Positions 17,851 to 27,496 of a stretch of 64,000 nt of DNA are shown here, one piece after another. The stretch comes from Martelella sp. HB161492 (lineage in GTDB: Bacteria > Pseudomonadota > Alphaproteobacteria > Rhizobiales > Rhizobiaceae). The stretch covers positions 171,982 to 235,981 of the forward strand of contig NZ_JAATVV010000009.1 in the NCBI RefSeq assembly GCF_013184775.1, written 5' to 3'. The position numbers and the translations under genes are program-made. Positions within the stretch are counted from its first letter, which is position 1. Every line of letters starts with the position of its first letter. The notes below the pieces were generated by a model that had not been told where the DNA came from, did no database searches, and was given only the letters and a program-made list of their open reading frames with translations.

Positions 17851-19158
17851 ATGCTAAAACGCTGCTTACTTCTCATCTCGCTTGCCTATGCCGGGCTGAG
17901 CATGATGTTTGTCGCACCCGCCAATGCTTTGGTTGAGATCGATATTTCTCAAGGCAATGTCGCACCGCTTCCGATCGCGATCACCGATTTTGCCTCCGAT
18001 GACGGTATCGGCGCGCAGATCTCCGATGTGGTGAGCGCGGATCTGAAGCGGTCGGGACTCTTTGCCCCGGTCGACAAGGCTGCCTTTATTCAGAACATGA
18101 CAGATCCCGATGAGACGCCCCGTTTCCAGGACTGGCAGCTGATCAATGCCTCGGCGCTCGTCGTCGGCAGGATTTCTAAGGAGCCGGATGGCCGGCTGCG
18201 CGCCGAGTTCCGCCTGTGGGATACCTATGCCGGTCAGCAGATCGTCGGCCAGCAGTTCTTCACCAAGCCCGACAACTGGCGCCGCGTGGCCCATATCATC
18301 GCGGACCAGATCTACAAGGCGCTGACCGGTGAAGACGGCTATTTCGACAGCCGCATCGTCTTCGTCTCCGAAAGCGGTCCGAAGAATGACCGCAAGCGTC
18401 AGCTGGCGATCATGGATCAGGACGGCGCCAATGTGGAGATGCTGACCAGCGGCGACTACATGGTCCTGACGCCGCGTTTCTCGCCGAACCGGCAGGAACT
18501 TACCTACATGTCCTATGAAAATGATCAGCCGCGTGTCTATCTTCTGCAGCTGGATTCGGGGCAGCGTGAGGTTGTCGGCAATTTTCCGGGCATGACCTTT
18601 GCACCGCGCTTCTCGCCGGATGGTCAGCGGATCATCATGAGCCTGCAGCAGGATGGCAATGCCAATATCTACACGATGGATCTCAGAACGCGGGCGACGA
18701 CGCGGCTTACCAGCACGGCGGCCATCGATACATCGCCATCCTATGCGCCTGATGGTCAGCAGATCGTGTTTGAAAGCGACCGCGGCGGTCGTCAGCAGCT
18801 CTATGTCATGAATGCCGATGGCTCGAACCAGCACCGTATCTCTTTCGGTGACGGCTCCTATTCGACGCCGGTCTGGTCGCCGCGCGGTGATCTGATTGCC
18901 TTTACCAAGCAGTCGGGCAATACTTTCTCGATTGGTGTCATGAAGCCGGATGGCAGCGGCGAGCGCATCCTGACCTCGGGCTTCCACAATGAAGGCCCGA
19001 CCTGGTCGCCGAATGGCCGCGTGCTGATGTTCTTCCGTCAGAATGCCGGCGAGGGTGGTCCGCATCTCTACACGATCGACCTCAGCGGCTATAATGAACA
19101 GGAAGTGCCGACCCCGCAATTCGCATCGGATCCAGCCTGGTCGCCGGTGCTGGACTGA
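17851..19158 (+). CDS. tolB: Tol-Pal periplasmic protein TolB
   Basis: 435 residues with a Sec signal peptide (about 1-27, ending MFVAPANA). The N-terminal D1 domain (about 30-165) carries [20 protein letters not shown], the rest is a beta-propeller with repeated blades such as [46 protein letters not shown] and [11 protein letters not shown]. TolB shuttles between Pal and TolA in the periplasm. Fourth gene of the tol operon, 83 bp after tolA. Confidence 0.95.
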   Translation: MLKRCLLLISLAYAGLSMMFVAPANALVEIDISQGNVAPLPIAITDFASDDGIGAQISDVVSADLKRSGLFAPVDKAAFIQNMTDPDETPRFQDWQLINASALVVGRISKEPDGRLRAEFRLWDTYAGQQIVGQQFFTKPDNWRRVAHIIADQIYKALTGEDGYFDSRIVFVSESGPKNDRKRQLAIMDQDGANVEMLTSGDYMVLTPRFSPNRQELTYMSYENDQPRVYLLQLDSGQREVVGNFPGMTFAPRFSPDGQRIIMSLQQDGNANIYTMDLRTRATTRLTSTAAIDTSPSYAPDGQQIVFESDRGGRQQLYVMNADGSNQHRISFGDGSYSTPVWSPRGDLIAFTKQSGNTFSIGVMKPDGSGERILTSGFHNEGPTWSPNGRVLMFFRQNAGEGGPHLYTIDLSGYNEQEVPTPQFASDPAWSPVLD

Positions 19159-19525
19159 TGCAGGAAATGGCGCGTGCGGGCGGGTCTTTTCAAGGCCGTC
19201 GGCACGCCGCTGACGTTGATCTGGAGGCGGTTGCTACTTGAGAGATGCAAGGTGTTAACCATCTTTCTTGAGCAGGCGTTAACGCCAGAATGCGATAAAG
19301 GGAACGGAAAATTTACTGTCTTTCTTTCGCAGAAACGGACTATGCGTTAACCCCGGGCCATAGCGGTTCCGACAGGTTGACGCGGAATGAAACGGTTTTG
19401 GAAGGCATGCGGAACTTTGCCTTCTGTTACCGGAGATGGTGAAGATACGTTCCTGCCTTTCCGGCCGGTGGCGGTGTCGATCTGAATTTGGAACGAGGAT
19501 CCTATTCGTTAAGGAGTGCGGCAAT
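19159..19525 (+). promoter_or_regulatory. tolB-pal intergenic region with GTTAAC-type sites
   Basis: 367 bp, unusually long for the interior of a tol-pal cluster, so pal likely has its own promoter. It contains three GTTAAC hexamers (near 19254, 19277 and 19346). The first is part of TTAACCAT (19255-19262), which also occurs before tolQ and resembles CtrA half-sites. No open frame in it looks genuine. Confidence 0.45.
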
Positions 19526-20065
19526 ATGAGCCGAGCAATCATCGGGGCTTCCAGCCCGCATATGAAATTCTTCAAGCCGACGGTCATGGCTATCTGCGCT
19601 GTCGTCGCACTGGGTCTTGCCGGCTGCGCCTCCAAGGACCAGAACCTGCCGGGCAACGGCGCAAACGGTGCCTATGGTTCGGCTGCTGGCGCGGCGACGC
19701 CCGGTTCGTCGCAGGACTTCGATCTGAATGTCGGTGACACGATCTATTTCGAGACCGACTCGACCTCGATCACGCCCGTTGCCGCAGAAACGCTGAACAA
19801 GCAGGCCCAGTGGCTGCAGCGCTATTCGCAATACGGTATCCGTGTCGAAGGCCATGCCGACGAACGCGGCACGCGCGAATACAACCTTGCGCTCGGTGCG
19901 CGCCGTGCAACCGCGACCAAGAATTATCTGATTTCGCGCGGCATTCCTGCCAACCGCATCAGCACGATCTCCTACGGCAAGGAACGTCCGGTCGCCACTT
20001 GCGACAATATCAGCTGCTGGTCGCAGAACCGCCGTACCGTCACGGATCTTCTTGGCGGCAACTGA
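19526..20065 (+). CDS. pal: Peptidoglycan-associated lipoprotein Pal
   Basis: 179 residues from ATG 19526, chosen for AAGGAG 9 bp upstream. The lipobox VVALGLAGCAS places the lipidated Cys around residue 34, preceded by a long N-terminus (an internal ATG at 19562 is an alternative start). The OmpA-like domain has VGDTIYFETDSTSITP, RVEGHADERGTREYNLALGA and the peptidoglycan-contacting helix that follows. Pal anchors the outer membrane to the cell wall and is the terminal partner of the Tol motor. Confidence 0.95.
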   Translation: MSRAIIGASSPHMKFFKPTVMAICAVVALGLAGCASKDQNLPGNGANGAYGSAAGAATPGSSQDFDLNVGDTIYFETDSTSITPVAAETLNKQAQWLQRYSQYGIRVEGHADERGTREYNLALGARRATATKNYLISRGIPANRISTISYGKERPVATCDNISCWSQNRRTVTDLLGGN

Positions 20066-20079
20066 TTGCTGTCTTGCTC

Positions 20080-20115
20080 AAAAAAAGCGCTGGCTGTCAT
20101 GGCTGGCGCTTTTTT
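20080..20115 (+). terminator. Rho-independent terminator after pal
   Basis: AAAAAAGCGC and GCGCTTTTTT form a 10-bp stem around a 15-nt loop, with the T-tract inside the 3' arm. It lies 15 bp after the pal stop and separates pal from cpoB. Confidence 0.8.
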
Positions 20116-20249
20116 GCCATCTGGCGGGCCTAAAAAGCACGCAAAGGTTAAAAATAATTCGAATCGTTCCTATAAAGGCCAGAATGTCTTCCTAGCTATA
20201 GGCTAAGGATATTCGGAAATATGTTTTATTGATTGGGACGAAGGACGAC

Positions 20250-21116
20250 ATGAGAAAGACACTTCTCGGCCTGCTTGCCTGTTCGGTTCTGGCGATTTCG
20301 CAGCAACAGGTGATGGCGCAGGGCTTTTCACTGTTTCCGAACCGGCATGCAAGCGAAACGACCGCGACACAGCCGGTGACCAAGGTGCAGGCAACCGATC
20401 CGAGCATGCAGATCGACGAGTTGCAGCAGCAGGTGCGCGATCTCACCGGGCAGGTGGAAGATCTGAGTTACCAGATGCTGCAGATGGAAGAAAAGATCCG
20501 CAAGATGCAGGAGGATATCGAGTTCCGTCTGCAGGATCTCGAAAATGGCGGCGGTGGTTCGTCAGCGCCTGCAAGCAACAAGGCCGGTGCCGCCGAGCCT
20601 TCTACGCCGCCGAGCACGCAGAGTGCCGCGGCCACGCCTGAGCTCAATCTTCCCGATCCCGCCAAGGTTCCGGATGCAGCCAAGGTTCCGGATGCAGCCC
20701 AGGCGAAACTGCCAGCCGCTGCCGAAGGTGATTCCAGCGACGCGCAGTTCTACAAGGTCGCCTATGACCTGATCCTGTCGGGAGACTATCCCCAGGCTGA
20801 GCAGGCCTTTGGCGAGTTTGTGCTCAGCTACCCAAACAGTGCGCTTCTGCCCGATGCCAGCTTCTGGCTTGGAGAAGCGATGCTGGCGCAGCAGAAATAT
20901 AATGATGCGGCCAAGACCTTCCTGAATGCCTACAAGGCCTATGGCTCCTCCGACAAGGCGCCGGAAATGCTGCTGAAGCTCGGTGAATCGCTTGCCGGCC
21001 TCGACAACAAGGAAACCGCCTGCGCCACCTTCAAGCAGGTTCCCTCCCGCTATCCCGATGCCGCGCCTGCCGTCCTGAGCAAGGCGTCTGCCGATATGAA
21101 AAAACTCGGCTGCTGA
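20250..21116 (+). CDS. cpoB: Cell division coordinator CpoB (YbgF)
   Basis: 288 residues; ATG 20250 with AAGGA just upstream. The signal peptide is about residues 1-24 (MRKTLLGLLACSVLAISQQQ, ending VMAQ). A coiled coil (about 50-95: IDELQQQVRDLTGQVEDLSY onward) drives trimerisation, an Ala/Pro linker follows, and the C-terminal third has TPR repeats (AFGEFVLSYPNSALLPDASF, MLLKLGESLAGLDNKETACA). CpoB links Tol-Pal with cell-wall synthesis at the septum. It sits in the usual place after pal, here behind a strong terminator. Confidence 0.92.
   Translation: MRKTLLGLLACSVLAISQQQVMAQGFSLFPNRHASETTATQPVTKVQATDPSMQIDELQQQVRDLTGQVEDLSYQMLQMEEKIRKMQEDIEFRLQDLENGGGGSSAPASNKAGAAEPSTPPSTQSAAATPELNLPDPAKVPDAAKVPDAAQAKLPAAAEGDSSDAQFYKVAYDLILSGDYPQAEQAFGEFVLSYPNSALLPDASFWLGEAMLAQQKYNDAAKTFLNAYKAYGSSDKAPEMLLKLGESLAGLDNKETACATFKQVPSRYPDAAPAVLSKASADMKKLGC
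20661..20696 (+). repeat. 18-bp tandem duplication in cpoB linker
   Basis: GCCAAGGTTCCGGATGCA occurs twice in direct tandem, encoding AKVPDA twice in the flexible linker between coiled coil and TPR domain. It is an in-frame length-variation site of the slipped-strand type. Confidence 0.9.
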
Positions 21117-21121
21117 TTGCC

Positions 21122-22495
21122 ATGCATCCCTGTGAAGACATTGGCCCCTGCGATCCTGATGTCGCGGCCGATGCTTTTTTGGCGCGCATCATGCCCGCCG
21201 CCGGACTGCCGGTCACAACATTGCTCGTTGGCGTATCGGGCGGCAGTGATTCACTTGGCCTGCTGATGGCGCTGAGGGCGGCAAAGACGCGGCTGCGGCG
21301 GGATGATCTCCGGCTGGTGGCGGCAACGGTTGACCACCGGCTGCGTCCCGGCTCTGCCGATGAGGCCGGAAGAGTTGGCGCGATCTGCGCCAGCCTCGCG
21401 ATCGATCATGAAACGCTTGTCTGGCATGATGCAGCTTCGGGGCCAGCTGTCTCGGAGCGCGCCCGCAATGCACGCTATCTGCTGCTGCAGGATCTCGCAG
21501 CGCGGATAGAGGCGCAGGCGATTGTCGTCGCCCACACATTCAATGATCAGGCTGAAACCGTTGCGATGCGCCTGAAGCGCGCGCCTGATGGCGAGGGGCT
21601 CGCCGGCATGGCGCCTGCCGTGCTGATCGGCGGGCGGCACTGGCTGCTGCGTCCCTTCCTGTCTGTTACGCGTCAATCCATTCGCGACGGGCTCACGGCG
21701 CAGGCGCAGGGTTGGATCGATGATCCGACCAACGAGGACCGTCACTATGAGCGCGTGCGCATGCGTCAGAGCCTGGATGATGATGCGCGCGAAGCGCTTG
21801 TCTCGCTGGGGCGAGAGCAGGCGGGCCTGCGGCAGGCGCTTGGCGAAAAGGCTGCGGTGCTGGCCGGAGAGGCGGTTACGGTCCATGGTCGAGGACTGGC
21901 TGAAATCGCGGTTCCTGTCCTTCGTGCGGCGGATGCGGATGTCGCCGGCCTGGTGGTGAGAAGTCTGGTGGCGGTCTGCGGCGGGCGCGTCTTTGCAGCG
22001 GGACGCGATGTCCGTGAGCGTCTCGTCGGTCTGGCCCTGTCTGCCGGTGACGGCCGGATGACGGCCGGGCGCTGTGTCATTGCAAAAAAAAGTGATCGCC
22101 TGTTCATCGTCCGGGAAACCCGTGACTTGCCCGTTCTGGACCTCGCACCCGGCGAAAGCGCATGCTGGGATGCACGGTTTGTCATCACGAATCACACAGC
22201 AGGGCCGGTCTGCGTCAGGCCTTGGGCTGAAAGCGATGCTCCGCAGGCGATGCCGGCCGTGCCGGCTTTCGTTGCGACGCTGCTTCAGCGGTCGCTGCCC
22301 GTCCTCAGCGCAGGCGATGGCGGGGGCGAAGCGCTGCAGGCCGGAAATATCCGGGTTGAGCCCTATCTTGCACCCTATGAAAATTTCCTGCCGCTCTTTG
22401 ATCTTGCGCTCGCCAATGCTATCGCGGCGTTGTTTCGTCGCACGTCATTTGCGGGGGCCGCAATGGTCAAACATGCCGTGGAAATTGCCTCATGA
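21122..22495 (+). CDS. tilS: tRNA(Ile)-lysidine synthetase
   Basis: 457 residues. It modifies C34 of tRNA-Ile(CAU) to lysidine, using ATP and lysine. The PP-loop is VGVSGGSDSLGLL (Ser39-Ser44), followed by VAATVDHRLRPGSADEA, ERARNARYLLL and VVAHTFNDQAETVAMRLKR, all typical of TilS. The C-terminal TilS domain is diverged. It starts 5 bp after cpoB, and cpoB-tilS-ftsH is a conserved alphaproteobacterial order. Confidence 0.92.
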   Translation: MHPCEDIGPCDPDVAADAFLARIMPAAGLPVTTLLVGVSGGSDSLGLLMALRAAKTRLRRDDLRLVAATVDHRLRPGSADEAGRVGAICASLAIDHETLVWHDAASGPAVSERARNARYLLLQDLAARIEAQAIVVAHTFNDQAETVAMRLKRAPDGEGLAGMAPAVLIGGRHWLLRPFLSVTRQSIRDGLTAQAQGWIDDPTNEDRHYERVRMRQSLDDDAREALVSLGREQAGLRQALGEKAAVLAGEAVTVHGRGLAEIAVPVLRAADADVAGLVVRSLVAVCGGRVFAAGRDVRERLVGLALSAGDGRMTAGRCVIAKKSDRLFIVRETRDLPVLDLAPGESACWDARFVITNHTAGPVCVRPWAESDAPQAMPAVPAFVATLLQRSLPVLSAGDGGGEALQAGNIRVEPYLAPYENFLPLFDLALANAIAALFRRTSFAGAAMVKHAVEIAS

Positions 22496-22590
22496 AACAA
22501 TGGTTGTCTTGGCAATAGCTGATGGCGACCCTATGTTAGGCCTAATTCTACGGCGGATCTGACGCCGAACCTATGATTTCGGGGATTTTG

Positions 22591-24546
22591 ATGAACCCAA
22601 ACTTACGTAACATCGCGCTCTGGGCGATTATCGCACTGCTGCTTATCGCGCTGTTCAGCATGTTTCAGTCGACGCCGTCACATAATGCGTCGAGCCAGGT
22701 CGCCTATTCCAAATTCGTCAGCGATGTCGATTCGGGCCAGGTTCACGATGTGACGATCACGGGCAACACGATCACGGGTACGTATTCGCAAAAGACGGGT
22801 CAGACCTTCCAGACCTATGCGCCGGTGATCGACGATACGCTTCTGAACAAGCTGGAAGCCAATAACGTCATCGTGGTGGCGCGTCCTGTCAGCGACGGAT
22901 CGGGCGGGTTCCTGAGCTATGTCGGAACACTTCTGCCCATGCTGCTGATCCTCGGTGTCTGGCTTTTCTTCATGCGCCAGATGCAGGGCGGCTCGCGCGG
23001 GGCGATGGGCTTCGGCAAATCGAAGGCCAAGCTTCTGACCGAGGCACACGGCCGTGTCACCTTCGATGATGTTGCCGGTGTCGATGAGGCCAAGCAGGAT
23101 CTTGAGGAAATCGTTGAATTCCTGCGCGATCCGCAGAAATTCCAGCGTCTGGGCGGTCGTATCCCGCGCGGCGTTCTGCTGGTTGGTCCGCCCGGTACGG
23201 GTAAGACGCTTCTGGCCCGTTCGGTGGCGGGTGAAGCCAATGTGCCCTTCTTCACCATTTCCGGTTCGGATTTTGTCGAAATGTTTGTCGGTGTCGGCGC
23301 ATCGCGTGTGCGTGACATGTTCGAGCAGGCGAAGAAGAATGCGCCCTGCATCATTTTCATCGATGAAATCGATGCGGTTGGCCGTCATCGCGGCGCCGGT
23401 CTTGGCGGCGGCAATGACGAGCGCGAGCAGACGCTGAACCAGCTTCTGGTCGAGATGGACGGCTTCGAGGCCAATGAGGGCGTGATCCTGATTGCTGCGA
23501 CCAACCGTCCCGACGTTCTCGATCCCGCGCTGCTGCGTCCGGGCCGTTTCGACCGTCAGGTTGTTGTGCCGAACCCGGATATTGTCGGCCGTGAGCGCAT
23601 CCTCAAGGTTCATGCACGCAACGTGCCGCTGGCACCGAATGTCGATCTCAAGGTGCTGGCCCGCGGTACGCCCGGTTTTTCCGGCGCCGATCTGATGAAC
23701 CTCGTCAATGAAGCAGCCCTGATGGCCGCCCGGCGCAACAAGCGTCTGGTGACGATGCAGGAATTCGAGGACGCCAAGGACAAGATCATGATGGGCGCAG
23801 AGCGCCGCTCCTCGGCGATGACCGAAGCGGAAAAGAAGCTCACCGCCTATCACGAAGCCGGCCACGCCATTGTGGCGATGAAGGTGCCGGTCGCCGATCC
23901 CGTCCACAAGGCGACGATCATTCCGCGCGGCCGTGCGCTCGGCATGGTGATGCAGCTGCCGGAAGGCGACCGCTACTCGATGAGCTTCAAGTGGATGGTC
24001 TCGCGCCTTGCCATCATGATGGGCGGCCGCGTTGCCGAGGAAATCACCTTCGGCAAGGAAAACATCACCTCCGGCGCGTCGTCAGATATCGAGCAGGCCA
24101 CCAAGCTTGCCCGCGCCATGGTGACGCAGTGGGGCTTTTCCGATGAGCTCGGTCACGTCGCCTATGGCGAAAACCAGCAGGAACTGTTCCTCGGCCATTC
24201 CGTATCCCAGTCGAAGAATGTTTCGGAAGCCACGGCCCAGAAGATCGACAGCGAAGTGCGCCGTCTGATCGACACGGCCTATCGTGAGGCGACCGAGATT
24301 CTGAAGGACAATCACGAGGGTTTTGTCCAGCTGGCGGAAGGTCTGCTGGAATATGAGACGCTTTCCGGCGACGAGATCAAGGCACTGCTGCAGGGCCAGA
24401 AGCCGTCCCGTGATATGGGCGACGACACGCCGCCGTCGCGCGGTTCTGCCGTGCCGACCATGGGCGGTCAGAAGAAGGAAAACGACAAGCCGGCCGGTGA
24501 TGGCGATGCTGACAGCAAGGGCGGTTTCGAGCCCCAGCCACACTGA
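22591..24546 (+). CDS. ftsH: ATP-dependent zinc metalloprotease FtsH
   Basis: 651 residues from ATG 22591, behind GGGGA. Two N-terminal membrane spans (about 4-24 and 105-128) flank a small periplasmic domain. The AAA domain has Walker A GPPGTGKT (199-206), Walker [16 protein letters not shown] and the SRH region [16 protein letters not shown]. The zinc protease motif HEAGH is at 421-425. It degrades membrane and regulatory proteins and is usually essential. The C-terminal tail (about 610-651) is polar and disordered, ending in a terminator hairpin. Confidence 0.97.
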   Translation: MNPNLRNIALWAIIALLLIALFSMFQSTPSHNASSQVAYSKFVSDVDSGQVHDVTITGNTITGTYSQKTGQTFQTYAPVIDDTLLNKLEANNVIVVARPVSDGSGGFLSYVGTLLPMLLILGVWLFFMRQMQGGSRGAMGFGKSKAKLLTEAHGRVTFDDVAGVDEAKQDLEEIVEFLRDPQKFQRLGGRIPRGVLLVGPPGTGKTLLARSVAGEANVPFFTISGSDFVEMFVGVGASRVRDMFEQAKKNAPCIIFIDEIDAVGRHRGAGLGGGNDEREQTLNQLLVEMDGFEANEGVILIAATNRPDVLDPALLRPGRFDRQVVVPNPDIVGRERILKVHARNVPLAPNVDLKVLARGTPGFSGADLMNLVNEAALMAARRNKRLVTMQEFEDAKDKIMMGAERRSSAMTEAEKKLTAYHEAGHAIVAMKVPVADPVHKATIIPRGRALGMVMQLPEGDRYSMSFKWMVSRLAIMMGGRVAEEITFGKENITSGASSDIEQATKLARAMVTQWGFSDELGHVAYGENQQELFLGHSVSQSKNVSEATAQKIDSEVRRLIDTAYREATEILKDNHEGFVQLAEGLLEYETLSGDEIKALLQGQKPSRDMGDDTPPSRGSAVPTMGGQKKENDKPAGDGDADSKGGFEPQPH

Positions 24547-24575
24547 CACGCCTGCCTGTTTCGGCAAGATTTTGG

Positions 24576-24606
24576 AAAACGCCGGCCTTGCGCCGGCGTT
24601 TTTCTT
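24576..24606 (+). terminator. Rho-independent terminator after ftsH
   Basis: AACGCCGGC, short loop, GCCGGCGTT followed by TTTTCTT, 30 bp after the ftsH stop. A textbook GC stem plus T-tract. Confidence 0.85.
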
Positions 24607-24880
24607 CTGTCGGCTCAGGGTCCCGCTTCCGCCACAATCGGCAGGTCAAAGCACGATGGGCGAGGGCAGTCCTTGGGAGTGCCCATGGCGCGTCCGGATG
24701 GGAGCACGGGCGTTCATGGTAACGTGATGTTAGCGACGTTGACGTTAATTTAAGTGTCGCTGGGCGATAAATCTGTCAGAGAATGACGACTTGCGAGGTA
24801 AAGGCGCGTCGCGCCTCCTGCCAACATCACAGATATTGGATGGTGGAACCTTTGGTTCCCCGCAGTGAAACGGAACAACA
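24607..24880. other. Intergenic region before glmM
   Basis: About 275 bp between the ftsH terminator and glmM, presumably with the glmM promoter; an AT-richer stretch (24720-24760, GTTGACGTTAATTTAAG) is the likely site. No gene, riboswitch or ribozyme is recognised. Confidence 0.5.
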
Positions 24881-26239
24881 ATGGCACGCAAATATTTCGG
24901 AACGGACGGTATTCGCGGACAGTCCAACAGCTTCCCGATGACCCCTGACATTGCCATGCGGGTCGGGATTGCGGTCGGTACGGTTCTACGACGTGGCGAT
25001 CACACCCATCGGGTTGTCATCGGCAAGGATACGCGCCTTTCGGGCTATATGCTGGAAAATGCCCTGGTGGCGGGCTTCACCGCAGCCGGGCTCAACGTCT
25101 ATCTGCTTGGCCCGATCCCGACTCCGGCCGTTGCCATGCTGACGCGCTCCCTGCGCGCCGATGTCGGCGTGATGATTTCGGCATCGCATAATCCTTTTGC
25201 CGACAACGGCATCAAGCTCTTCGGCCCCGACGGCTACAAGATGTCGGATGAGCTGGAAGCGCGGATCGAAGCGCTGCTTGATCGCGATGATTTCTATCCG
25301 CAGCTGGCCAGCGCCAACAAGATCGGTCGTGCCCAGCGTGTTGACGGCGATATCTATCGCTACATCGAATTCGTCAAGCGCACGCTGCCGCGCGATGTGA
25401 CGCTGCATGGTCTGCGCGTTGTCATCGACTGCGCCAATGGCGCCGCCTACAAGGCGGCGCCGACGGCACTGTGGGAACTGGGCGCCGATGTGGTGACCAT
25501 CGGCACGGAGCCAAACGGCCTCAACATCAACAAGGAATGCGGTTCGACCTATCCCAAGACGCTGCAGCAGAAGGTGCATGAAGTGCGCGCCGATATCGGT
25601 ATCGCGCTTGATGGTGACGCTGACCGGGTGATCATTGTCGACGAGAAGGGCAATATCATCGACGGCGACCAGCTGATGGCGGTGATTGCATCGATCTTCC
25701 ACGAGGATGGCATGTTGCAGGGCGGCGGTGTGGTCGCGACTGTGATGTCCAATCTCGGTTTCGAGCGCTATCTGAAGAAGAAGAAGCTGGAGCTGGTGCG
25801 CACCAAGGTCGGTGACCGTTATGTGGTCGAGCATATGCGCAACCACGGCTACAATGTCGGAGGCGAACAGTCCGGCCATATCGTGCTGTCGGATTTCGGC
25901 ACGACGGGTGATGGTCTCGTGGCTGCGCTGCAGATCCTTGCCGCCGTGAAGCGCTACGGCAAGCCGGTGAGCGAAGTGTGCAACCGCTTCGAGCCGGTGC
26001 CGCAGCTCCTGCGCAATGTCCGCATCAGCGCCGGCACCAACCCGCTCGCCGAGGCTCTGGTGCAGGAGGCGATCCGCGACGCCGAGGCCGAGCTTGGCGA
26101 AAAGGGCCGTGTGCTGATCCGTCCCTCGGGTACCGAGCCGCTGATCCGCGTGATGGCTGAAGGTGATGATCGCGGCCAGGTCGAGCGGATCGTATCCGGC
26201 CTGATCGATGTGATTGGCAGTGTCCGCGACGCCGCCTGA
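24881..26239 (+). CDS. glmM: Phosphoglucosamine mutase
   Basis: 452 residues, normal for GlmM, which interconverts glucosamine-6-phosphate and glucosamine-1-phosphate on the way to UDP-GlcNAc. The N-terminus [13 protein letters not shown] is diagnostic. The phosphoserine loop [15 protein letters not shown] places the catalytic Ser at residue 102, as in E. coli GlmM. The metal loop [16 protein letters not shown] and sugar loop [13 protein letters not shown] come next, and [15 protein letters not shown] is the phosphate-binding C-terminus. It follows ftsH, as in many alphaproteobacteria. Confidence 0.97.
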   Translation: MARKYFGTDGIRGQSNSFPMTPDIAMRVGIAVGTVLRRGDHTHRVVIGKDTRLSGYMLENALVAGFTAAGLNVYLLGPIPTPAVAMLTRSLRADVGVMISASHNPFADNGIKLFGPDGYKMSDELEARIEALLDRDDFYPQLASANKIGRAQRVDGDIYRYIEFVKRTLPRDVTLHGLRVVIDCANGAAYKAAPTALWELGADVVTIGTEPNGLNINKECGSTYPKTLQQKVHEVRADIGIALDGDADRVIIVDEKGNIIDGDQLMAVIASIFHEDGMLQGGGVVATVMSNLGFERYLKKKKLELVRTKVGDRYVVEHMRNHGYNVGGEQSGHIVLSDFGTTGDGLVAALQILAAVKRYGKPVSEVCNRFEPVPQLLRNVRISAGTNPLAEALVQEAIRDAEAELGEKGRVLIRPSGTEPLIRVMAEGDDRGQVERIVSGLIDVIGSVRDAA

Positions 26240-26267
26240 TCCCGGCGGATCACAACGGATATTCTGG

Positions 26268-26299
26268 AAGGCGCGTCTGCGATCCGGACGCGCCTTTTT
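26268..26299 (+). terminator. Rho-independent terminator after glmM
   Basis: GGCGCGTC, 8-nt loop, GACGCGCC followed by TTTTT, about 30 bp past the glmM stop and just before the convergent LysR gene. Confidence 0.85.
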
Positions 26300-26308
26300 C
26301 CATGCGTT

Positions 26309-27235
26309 TCATTCAGCCACAATCGGCGGGCCGGTCTGTTCCACTGTCGTCCGGATCAGCTCGATGAATTTTGCGACATTGGGATCGGAGCGCCGCTCGG
26401 GCAGGACATAGATGCCCAGAAGCCATTGCGGCACCATTTCGCCTTCGAGCATGCGAACCTGGCCGAGCCCTTCAGCGATGAAAGCATCGGCCAGCAGAGC
26501 GCTGTGGATCAGAATCGTGTCGGTGTTGCGGATGATGTCCATGCAGGCACGCATGGAGTTCGAGGTGAATGACAGCCCCTCACGACTGGGTTGCGGTCCG
26601 CCGAAACTGGCATCGACCAGCAGCCGTTTCAATCGTGCCTCGGGCGGAAATGCCATGGCCGTTGGCCAGGAGAAGACTTCCGACATCCGTCTTGGCGCAT
26701 CGAGCAGGGGGTGGCCGGGCCGGGTGAAATAGCCATCGCGGGCGTAACAGAGGGGGATGAAGTCAATGTCCACTTCGCGCGCCAGATTGGCGATCTGATG
26801 GCCGACAAAGAGCGAGATATCGCCGGCCCATAGCTGGTCCATGCAGCGCATGGCGTCGCCAATCGAAACGTTGATCGGCGCGTTGGGGTGCTGGCGGAAA
26901 TGATCAAGCACGAAATCCTTCAGAAACAGCGTCCATGACGAATAGCCGGTGCCAATGGAAATGCCGTGATCGATCTCGGCCTGCTGGCGTTCGATGGTTT
27001 CCAGCGCATTGTCATAGAGGCGGCGCATCAAAGCAGCGTTCTTGTAAAGCGTCTCGCCGAAACGCGTCAGACGGACCCCGCGTGACGAGCGCTCGAACAG
27101 CTTGGCGCCAACCGTCTGCTCCAGCTTCTTCATGGCGTAGGTCAGTGCCGGTTGCGAGACCAGCAACCGTTCGGCTGCAGCAACAAATGACCCCATTTCC
27201 GTGACTGCCAGAAACTGCTCCAGTGCCTTGTCCAT
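26309..27235 (-). CDS. LysR family transcriptional regulator
   Basis: 308 residues. The N-terminal winged helix-turn-helix reads LEQFLAVTEMGSFVAAAERL then SQPALTYAMKKLEQTVGAKL, followed by the linker helix and a periplasmic-binding-protein-like effector domain. It is divergently oriented from a sugar ABC operon 261 bp away, the usual layout for a LysR regulator and its target. The inducer is unknown; it may be the imported sugar or a product of the Gfo/Idh/MocA enzyme. Confidence 0.88.
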   Translation of the reverse strand: MDKALEQFLAVTEMGSFVAAAERLLVSQPALTYAMKKLEQTVGAKLFERSSRGVRLTRFGETLYKNAALMRRLYDNALETIERQQAEIDHGISIGTGYSSWTLFLKDFVLDHFRQHPNAPINVSIGDAMRCMDQLWAGDISLFVGHQIANLAREVDIDFIPLCYARDGYFTRPGHPLLDAPRRMSEVFSWPTAMAFPPEARLKRLLVDASFGGPQPSREGLSFTSNSMRACMDIIRNTDTILIHSALLADAFIAEGLGQVRMLEGEMVPQWLLGIYVLPERRSDPNVAKFIELIRTTVEQTGPPIVAE

Positions 27236-27496
27236 CCTGCGTCCTCCCGTGTCGGCGGGCGGGCCGACAACCGCCCAATGCTGATATTAATATAAATGTG
27301 GCTTATAGAAGTCGATATTTTTTGTATTTGTTTTCGAGTTTTTGTCTCGCTACGTTTTTTACATCAACCGGACCGCATTGTTTGGCAATGCCTTGCAGGG
27401 AGGTTTGCAGGTGAGCCCGGTTGTACTGCTGCGCTGGTGAGTGGCGTAGCTTTTGACTGACATTTTAAACGTTGAATTGCGAATGGGAGGAGAATC
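27236..27496. promoter_or_regulatory. Divergent promoter region, LysR / sugar ABC operon
   Basis: 261 bp between divergent starts. The segment 27285-27365 is AT-rich compared with its surroundings (ATATTAATATAAATG, TTTTTTGTATTTGTTTTCG), as expected for promoters and LysR binding. No single T-N11-A palindrome is convincing. GGGAGGAG 5 bp before the 27497 ATG is a strong ribosome binding site. Confidence 0.45.
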
